Assembly: GCA_016748015.1 (NCBI GenBank)
Contig: JAAOMT010000647.1
Coordinates: 274,213-338,212, forward strand
Reading direction: 5' to 3'
Source: Geosiphon pyriformis
Taxonomy: Eukaryota > Glomeromycota > Glomeromycetes > Archaeosporales > Geosiphonaceae
Length of the DNA: 64,000 nucleotides
How positions within the stretch are numbered: the stretch's first letter is position 1; every line of letters begins with the position of its first letter. This document shows positions 57,200 through 64,000 of the stretch, piece by piece. Both the position numbers and the translations under genes were made by a program. Below the pieces are notes generated by a model that saw nothing but the letters and a program-made list of their open reading frames with translations, searched no databases and was not told the origin of the DNA.

Positions 57200-58312
57200 G
57201 TGTAGCCTAACCAAAGTCTAGAATAAGTTACAAAGAAAAGTAGCCAACTAAACATGGTTTACACATTTGCTACATGTAACCAGCCACTCGAGCCAATCAA
57301 GGCAACACTATGCACTTATCAAAACACTAACTCTATGAACAGCACCAGACAAAAACAAGAATCTACTCCTAAAACCGAAACCGACATCAAGAAAATCTAG
57401 CACACCAATAAGATAGACCATGCCAGCTGAGAGAGACAGAGCACCCACACCAAGAGCACTGGCCACAACAACATCATCACCAATCAAACCACTTCTCTCC
57501 ATGTCAGACCTGAACCTAGTCCTAAAGAGCCAGAGGTTCGTTCTATAACTTTCAGCCAAACAATGGACAAAATCCACTACCATAATGGCCACTTTCTTCT
57601 TGTCACCGAGAGAAGCAGTGGCCTCATCCATCCAACTCTTGAGAACAAATTCCTTGCAAAAAACCAAATACAACCCAACATCAGACACTCCCAGAGAAAG
57701 ATCTCGCAGTACAAAAAACGGCGACAGTAAATTAGGACCCATCAGAGTCCTCCACAAACCACCAAAATCACCCAAAATATCTGACTGCACAAAAGCATCC
57801 TTAACACAAGTAAAACCATGATCGGGGAGTTTTACATCACCACAAAACAGACAAGACACACCAGGGTAATCCTTATTATACAATCTCTTTTAAACAGCAA
57901 CAGGCAACCTGAAATGAACAGCTTTCATGAAGTATGTACGAAGAGCAGCAGTGGCTCAACACGTACTCTCAGAGAGCATATGAGAGTTAGGGTGCCAAAC
58001 TAGAGCGGTACTATTCCAATCGACAACCAGACTAAACAAACAAGACACAACCCCTTGGCCGAGACTCACCTCCCACTGAAACTTGCAAATAGAATGAAAA
58101 ATGTCATGTACAAAATGACAGGCATTACTGGAAACTGGCCTGCCATCAGCAACTACATATCTACAATTAATCCTGGCAGGAAGAAAGACCCCAGAATGCG
58201 CAGCCTGTTCAACAAAAGCGTCAGCCAAAACATTACCAGTGATGTCAGCATGACCTTTGACCTTAATCCAATGGACAGTCAGATCTTTGGATTCAATCAA
58301 ATTAACCACATT
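57200..58312 (-). mobile_element. non-LTR retrotransposon copy 5: young, 5'-truncated, different 3' end
   Basis: A 1.1-kb island of normal composition and CpG in AT-rich DNA. Minus strand: the end of RNase H (VHWIKVKGHADITGNVLADA, about 58290-58225), a spacer, a C2HC motif CLFCGDVKLPDHGFTC (about 57853-57806) and the C-terminal domain to 57308, then a 3' UTR that includes ggctcgagtggctggttaca. The frame breaks at about 57955 and 57889. The 3' terminus (ttggttaggctacactt), followed by a TAAA-type microsatellite, differs from the young copy's end, so this is another subfamily. Truncation at about 58312 is typical of incomplete target-primed reverse transcription. Confidence 0.85.
57308..58309 (-). 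pseudogene. C-terminal part of ORF2 (RNase H end and Cys/His domain) in copy 5
   Basis: Two frames, 58309-57956 and 57883-57308, together cover about 310 residues of the ORF2 C-terminus. The first holds the RNase H tail with the last Asp in NVLADAF. The second holds the C2HC finger and a region homologous to the frameshifted tail of the young copy (FCKEFVLKSWMDEA against LCKDFVFDEWFHES). A stop (TAA at about 57890) precedes YNKDYPGVSCLFC. Confidence 0.8.
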
Positions 58313-60292
58313 TTAATTATAATTTGTTATATATATTAGTTATTAATATTATTAATTAATTATTTTATTTTTAAAAATAATTATTAATATAATTATTAAC
58401 TTATTTAATAACTTAATTATTGACTTAGTTATTAATTTAATTATTAATTTAATTATTAATTACTTTTTAAAAATATATAAACAAAACTTTTCAAAGCTGT
58501 AAAAATTTATTTATATTTAAATTAAATTTATTTAAAGCAAAAATTAATATTAATTTTAATTTTATTATTGGTTTTAAATTGGTTTTTTAAAATTTTTGAC
58601 TAATTAAGTTAGAATTTTTGGTCAAATTTATTGTTAAATCTGTTATTATTATAGTTTTTTTAATTGAAATATTTTAATAATTATACTTTTATAAATATTA
58701 AATTTAAAAACAAAATTCTTAAAATTGGAAAAAAATATTGGTATTTTTAAAAAAATTGTTAATAATTTAAACAAAAAAATAATAAAATATAATGTGAATA
58801 ATAATAATAAAATGTTTAATAAAAACTTAAATTTATTTGTATATAAAAAAATTTGTTAAAATAATAGTATTTTAAAAGTTTTAAATTGTTAATATTAAAT
58901 TTAATTAAAAAATTATTATATAATTGGCTAGTTTAATTTTTAATAATAATAATTTAATTGTAATAATACAAAAAATAATATTTTTAAGTAAATTTTTTTT
59001 TATAATTTAATATAATTTAAATTAAATTAAATTAAATTTGTGTTTAGTTATATATAAAAAACATAAATTATATTTAATATAAAATAGATTTCTGATTGTA
59101 TATTTATTTTAAAAAAAGTTATCAAAAATTTTTTGGAATTAATAGTATTAAAACTTAAACATTATTAAAATTTGCATAAAAAAATTTATTTTATAACAAA
59201 ATAATAATTTAATACTTAAAATAAATATAATTTATCAAACTAATTTTTTTTAACCAAATTAAAATTAATTATTATTAAAATTAATAATTTTATAATTGCT
59301 TAATTACTAATTTTGAATACATTAATTTTATTTTAATATTATTAAACACAAAATAAATAAGTATTGTAATTGTTTTATAAATAACTTTGAATTTTAAAAC
59401 TTAAATATAATACTATTAAAATTGGAATTTAAATTAATTAATTTAAAAAAAAACATTTGAAATTTATAATAAATTAATATTTTAAATTAATCATAAATAA
59501 AGACTGTTAAAAAACAAGTTATTAAAAACAAATTTGCAACATATACATTGTAACTAATTAAATTTATAAATTTATTTATAAGAATAAAAATTGGCCAAAT
59601 TTTTAAATTAACAATAATTATTGATTCAATTAAATTAAAAAAAATTAAATATTTAGTAATTAAAAATTAAGTTAACAAAAATTGAAAATTTAAACTACAT
59701 AATAATATATTGTTATAAATTAGTATGTTTTAATTTAATAGCAACAACTTTATTAAATATTTCAAAAGCATTTTTAATATTATCAGAAAACAAATTTTTA
59801 GTATAATAAAATTCAAATGGAGTTGCGAGGGACCAATTCTGGGGTCACGACTGAAAGGAGTTAGTTCGCAAGGTTGTACTTTGTGTGATTGGCATCGCGG
59901 CTAAAAGGAGGAAGTGGTTGGTGGTCAGACGGAGACCCCGAAAAGAGCAATGTTCACCACCGCGTTTGCATCTTTTCCTCTTGTGGTTTTTGATCCTCCT
60001 TGCTGGGCCCAACGTTATGCCCAGCTCTGAGGTAAAAGTAATTCAAGGCGAATATCTCCTTTATAACTAATTGGTAACAGCCGGGATAACAGCAATGATA
60101 TTCTGAGTGCTGAGGAGGAAAATGCAGCATGCCCCATTTAATTGTATTTACATAATCTGAAGTTTTAAATAAATATCACATGATTAATAAAGATTTTATT
60201 CCTCGGACTCTGTTATTGGTTCTCTGGGAAATTCCGAAATCTTCTCTTTTCAAAATATTTCAAAATAGCTCTCGCAGATTGCAACGATATTT
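58313..60292. other. AT-rich desert, then NBP35 upstream region
   Basis: 58313-59815 is very AT-rich with no gene. 59820-60110 is an abrupt island of higher GC. It holds a 61-codon open frame (59885-60070) that resembles nothing I know. The interval up to 60292 should contain the NBP35 promoter. Confidence 0.5.
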
Positions 60293-61830
60293 ATGGCCGT
60301 GAAAACCATTCCAGAAAATGCTCCAGAACATTGTCCTGTATGTCACTATAGCGCCATCAAACCTCTTTATTCAACTCGCTTTTTTTGGCCTGTTTTTCTT
60401 ACTCTGTTTTTTGTCAGGGACCCGAAACAGAACAAGCTGGCAAAGCCTCGGCGTGTGCCGGCTGTCCAAATCAGAATGTTTGCGCTACTATTCCAAAAGG
60501 CTCTGATCCTGGTTAGTCGATTAGTTTTACCTTACAATTTTTGCAAGGTTTCTTCAAAAACCATGATGATTAAATTCCCAACTTACTCAAGTTATCGTTT
60601 TTCTATAAAGATCTTCCGTTGATCAATGAACGGCTTAGTTCAGTAAAGCATAAAATATTAATATTATCTGGAAAAGGTGGGGTCGGGAAGAGTACCTTCA
60701 CCGCTCAACTTGCATTTGCACTTGCTAGCGAAGAAGACATACAGGTGAACACTCAATTTTTTGTTTTCATTCTTTACTGATTTAATATTTAATATATTCG
60801 AGATGCTAGGTAGGAGTAACCGATATTGACATTAGTGGACCTTCCATCCCAAGGATTATGGGCTTGGAAGGGGAACAAATTCACCAGAGTCTATCAGGCT
60901 GGTCCCCAGTCTATGTTCAAGATAACTTGGGCTAATGTCGATTGGGTTTATGCTAGCAGATTCGGATGATGCTGTAATTTGGCGTGGACCTAAAAAAAAT
61001 GGTTCGTTTTAAAAATTCAAATGAATATTGTTTATTGCATTATAGAATGTTTTCAAAATTCTCACCTTGCTCATAATTATTCAGGCTTGATTAAGCAATT
61101 TCTTAAAGATGTCGATTGGGGCGAACTTGATTTTTTGTTGGTTGATACGCCTCCTGGTACTTCAGATGAACATCTTTCTATCACTCAATATCTTAAAGAA
61201 AGTGGTATCGATGGTGCGATTCTCATCACCACTCCTCAAGAAGTTGCCCTTCAGGATGTGCGTAGGGAAATTGATTTTTGCAGAAAAGTCAAAATACCGG
61301 TTATTGGTGTGGTTGAAAACATGAGTGGTTTCATTTGTCCAAATTGTAAAGTAAGTGCAAAACCAAATTTGTTATTCTATTTATATTATAGCAAGATTAA
61401 AATATTTTACATGCAAAATAATTCCTCCTTGTATCAGGGTGAATCAATAATTTTTGCACCCACCACCGGGGGGGCAAAGGCATTTGCGAAAGATTTCAAT
61501 ATTCCATATTTAGGATCAATTCCTTTGGATCCTCGAATTGGTAATCCAAATATTTTCAAATAATTGCCACTTATATCCCAAACACTCCAATATTAATTGA
61601 AGATTCAATTCTTTGAAAGGAGAATCATGTGATAATGGCGTATCATTCTTGGATGAATTTCCTGATTCTCCAGCATCCAAGGCATACTTGAACATTATTA
61701 CAGGTAATCATCTTTTGCGATTAAGTGGGACCAAAACCAAGCTTCATTTCTTACCAACTACTTCAATTAATATTTCAATTTAGAAATCAAAAACAAATTA
61801 TCAAATGAAAAAATAGGAAGCTTAAAATAG
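60293..61830 (+). CDS. NBP35: cytosolic Fe-S cluster assembly ATPase NBP35/NUBP1, eight exons, one-base frameshift in exon 4
   Basis: MRP/NBP35-family P-loop ATPase that forms the cytosolic scaffold for [4Fe-4S] clusters. Exons: join(60293..60337, 60418..60511, 60611..60744, 60810..61001, 61085..61350, 61438..61540, 61620..61703, 61784..61830). The total is 965 nt, one short of 966 (321 residues plus stop). The N-terminal cluster motif is complete: C14-X13-C28-X2-C31-X5-C37. The P-loop is GKGGVGKS (67-74). [31 protein letters not shown] and the CX2C (C240, C243 in FICPNCK) follow, then [12 protein letters not shown] and IPLDPRIG. In exon 4 the frame reads DNLG-TAA at 60933-60935. The next base frame continues [18 protein letters not shown], so one base is missing near 60931-60934. 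All other splice sites and frame are good. Confidence 0.88.
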
Positions 61831-62443
61831 GTTAGATAAAGAAGACTCGTCTTTTTTCTACATTTTCATAAATTCATTGACATCCTTACCGACTAAAAAT
61901 ATATACGACTAGGTTCCTGATTGCAGAGTTGAAAAAGCCTAAGAATTAGGTTATTTTTATTAAATGTATAATAGTGTTGATAAATATTCAAAATTGGCGA
62001 CGGTTGTATATTATTTTGAACAGCAAATTTGATCCAATTTTCATTTGGCAATAGAAACTGATTTTGGTTTTTCATCTAACTTGGGCAGTGAGATAATGAA
62101 GATCCTTTATAGTAACCATCGTTAAATTAGAAACATTCTGAATATTTCCCGCTTGAATTTAAACGGAAAATTATTTCAACCAAACGTGAAGAGATGACGA
62201 GGACTTAAACTGTGCCCATGTGAATATAATTTTATAATTATCATTTATTTCTCACGCGTCATATTATATTGACTGCTTGCTCCTAAATTTATCTTGAATC
62301 TAGCCGAAACAACAAAAAAGACAAAGGTCCGGGAGTATCCTTTATCCCATGCGGGACTTGACGTTTAAAAACAAGGTAGGATGCAATTCAATTGCCAATA
62401 CTAATAAAACAATTTTTTACATAATTATTATTTTATCGCTTTA
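61831..62443. other. convergent intergenic region
   Basis: No gene is seen. The 3' UTRs of NBP35 (+) and the gene at 62444-63064 (-) meet here. Confidence 0.5.
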
Positions 62444-63064
62444 TCAGATTTCTACCCTCATCTTTTGCATTCCTTTCCTCTCCTTCTTATCACCCTTGGT
62501 AACCTTGGTTGCTTTTTTGAAAATTTTAGACCTTACAAATTCAAGGTCACGGTTAGTGTCGCCTCTTGCTGTATTTTCCCATAATGCCAAATCTCTTTCT
62601 GAAGCCAGTTGTGACTGAAGTCGTTTAGCTTGCAATTTATGCAAAACAGAATTTGTACGACGCGCTTTTGAACGAGTTCCAGGTGAAACAATGTTGGAGC
62701 CAGACGAGAAATCATCAAAGACCTCGTCTTCTACAGCGCTGGAGGTTGATTTATTGGCTACTAATTTATTCGCTGGTGCCACCACCCTCCTTGTAGCCTT
62801 CTTATTTTTGGAAAGGATGGCGGAGTAAGCCAAAGTTCTCGCGTCTTGATGATTTGGGGAGACACTCAATATAGTTCCCCATTTCGCGGCAGCCGCGTAA
62901 GTTGGAACTTTAAAGGTCTGAATAAATTGATATTCGTCACCTTCCTCTTCTTCCTCCCTACTATTGGCTGGGTTGGGAATTGCGTGAACGGTAATGCGCT
63001 GGGCAAGTTCTACGTCTTCCTCAAATTCCCATTCACGAATCTCTTCCCAAGCTTCAGTGGCCAT
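62444..63064 (-). CDS. unrecognised 206-residue protein, single exon
   Basis: I do not recognise a family. The reading starts MATEAWEEIREWEFEEDVEL. The N-terminal 50 residues are acidic with a run of Glu (REEEEEGDEYQF). The middle has AYAAAAKWGTIL-like sequence and then a Ser/Lys-rich disordered stretch with RSKARRTNSVLHKLQAKRLQ. The C-terminus is strongly basic (KIFKKATKVTKGDKKERK) and ends MQKMRVEI. The split into acidic N-terminus and basic C-terminus suggests a nuclear or nucleolar protein, which is inference only. The frame is intact and codon use looks like neighbouring genes. A GA microsatellite lies about 70 bp upstream. Confidence 0.65.
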   Translation of the reverse strand: MATEAWEEIREWEFEEDVELAQRITVHAIPNPANSREEEEEGDEYQFIQTFKVPTYAAAAKWGTILSVSPNHQDARTLAYSAILSKNKKATRRVVAPANKLVANKSTSSAVEDEVFDDFSSGSNIVSPGTRSKARRTNSVLHKLQAKRLQSQLASERDLALWENTARGDTNRDLEFVRSKIFKKATKVTKGDKKERKGMQKMRVEI

Positions 63065-63135
63065 TCTTTTAAAAGGATAAGAAGCTCTAAATTTCTTGCT
63101 AGAAAGAAAAGTGATTTCTAAGATGAACTCGGGAT

Positions 63136-63158
63136 GAGAGAGAGAGAGAGAGAGAGAG
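63136..63158. repeat. (GA)n microsatellite
   Basis: About eleven GA units lie upstream of the minus-strand gene that starts at 63064. On that gene's strand it reads as a (CT)n tract in the promoter or 5' UTR. Confidence 0.9.
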
Positions 63159-63977
63159 CGAAAGGTTTTAAGGTAAGGAACGGGTGAGAAGGAGTTGAGG
63201 TCTTGGGAAACCAGTATTAATAACGAATAAGAGAATATTAAAGAGAAACCAAAAAGATAAGTTACAAAAGGAAAGTAAGAGTCTTGTTAATAGCAAGGCA
63301 GAGACAAAAAGGAAGAGAGTTTTTATCTGAGAAGTTGGGTTCCGAGTAATTGAGAAGCAAAGTTCCCTTATTCAGCTTACAAACTAAGGAATGAAGAGTC
63401 TCCCTGGCACCACGTCACAAACACGTATCATAAGAACACCCGATCGGTCATTTTACAATCAGAGTGCGTGACTCTACCAGATATTTGTATTACCGGTTGC
63501 CAACTGCAGATATTGTTAATTTTATAGCGTAACGAACGTTTCGCGAGATATACATAATAACTTTTCCGCTGATGACAGTTTCCCAATTGGGTGTAATTAG
63601 CTTTTGTTCTTTGAAATTTGAACTTTGACGGTAATTAGTTTTTACAGCTTTTCTTTGTTTGTGTGATGTAGTATTATGTATCCATTGCTTTGGTTAATAA
63701 GATATTGATAAATTTTGCATAATGCTTGGTATTCTTATGGTCATTTGACCTCCATGCTTCGTTGGGGATCAAGTGATTGTGTTAAATACGTTTTAAATTT
63801 ATTATTAGTAGATCATTTTGTTCCCATGATGCGCGAAAAGCATTTTTTATTTTTTTCTTAATCTTGATTGTGATTATTACAATTAGGTACTTTCTTTTTC
63901 CGTTTGAAATAGGACAAACGAATAGAAAAAGAGAAAAGTCTTTAATGTCAAAAAAAATAAAAATAACAAATTGTTCT
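63159..63977. other. upstream region, no gene seen
   Basis: Moderately AT-rich with no open frame worth reporting. It probably includes the promoter of the minus-strand gene at 62444-63064. Confidence 0.4.
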
Positions 63978-64000
63978 AAAAAAAAAAAAAAAAAAAAAAA
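63978..64000. repeat. poly(A) run at window end
   Basis: At least 23 A run to the right edge. This may continue beyond it. Confidence 0.9.

Noticed and set aside
59885-60070. 61-codon frame with a hydrophobic stretch, possible secreted peptide
   Set aside because: It lies in the upstream region of NBP35, starts with a basic-rich segment and has no signal-peptide architecture or stop/start context I can defend.

Overview
The window looks like nuclear DNA of an early-diverging fungus, most likely an arbuscular mycorrhizal fungus (Glomeromycotina, Rhizophagus/Gigaspora-like). The reasons are the very AT-rich background, intron-rich genes with short GT-AG introns (about 60-120 nt, one of 379 nt), and two retroelement families that resemble those I associate with that group. 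They are a Ty3/Gypsy family carrying a dUTPase, and a non-LTR family with an ORF1, endonuclease, reverse transcriptase and RNase H. The species call rests on recognition, not on a search.

Layout. 1-8760 is LTR-retrotransposon debris: a minus-strand gag/protease half, running off the left edge, faces away from a plus-strand dUTPase-RT-RNase H-integrase-ORF3 half. 9140-22665 holds two minus-strand copies of a non-LTR element: an eroded one (9143-14640) and a young, nearly intact one (15647-22665). 22690-25080 is very AT-rich decayed DNA. 25083-46936 is a gene island with alternating strands: OLA1-type GTPase (+), PI31 proteasome regulator (-), a LEU2-LEU1 fusion (+), CPSF2 (-), an unrecognised degron-bearing protein (+), a GRAM-VASt membrane protein (-), a DUF3128 protein (+) and an HMG-box protein (-). 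46940-60290 is again repeat desert: a heavily mutated plus-strand non-LTR copy (about 48170-54430), the 5' end of another (54560-55370), and a young 5'-truncated minus-strand fragment (57200-58312). 60293-63064 returns to genes: NBP35 (+), with a one-base frameshift, and an unrecognised 206-residue protein (-).

How things fit together. The host genes are housekeeping: leucine biosynthesis, mRNA 3'-end processing, cytosolic Fe-S assembly, proteasome control, sterol/lipid contact-site transport and chromatin. NBP35 serves cytosolic/nuclear Fe-S proteins, and the fused isopropylmalate isomerase in this window keeps the three cysteines of a [4Fe-4S] enzyme. Neighbouring genes are mostly divergent or convergent pairs, with intergenic gaps of about 210-300 bp between divergent starts.

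The repeats carry a consistent decay signature. Broken copies differ from the young copy largely by C-to-T and G-to-A changes, which turn RT catalytic aspartates into asparagines and create many nonsense codons while reading frames often survive. The items most worth a second look are the leucine-pathway fusion, the NBP35 frameshift, the presequence-like in-frame extension of the OLA1 gene, the inverted 18-bp ends of the young non-LTR element, and the extra ORF plus dUTPase in the Ty3-like element.
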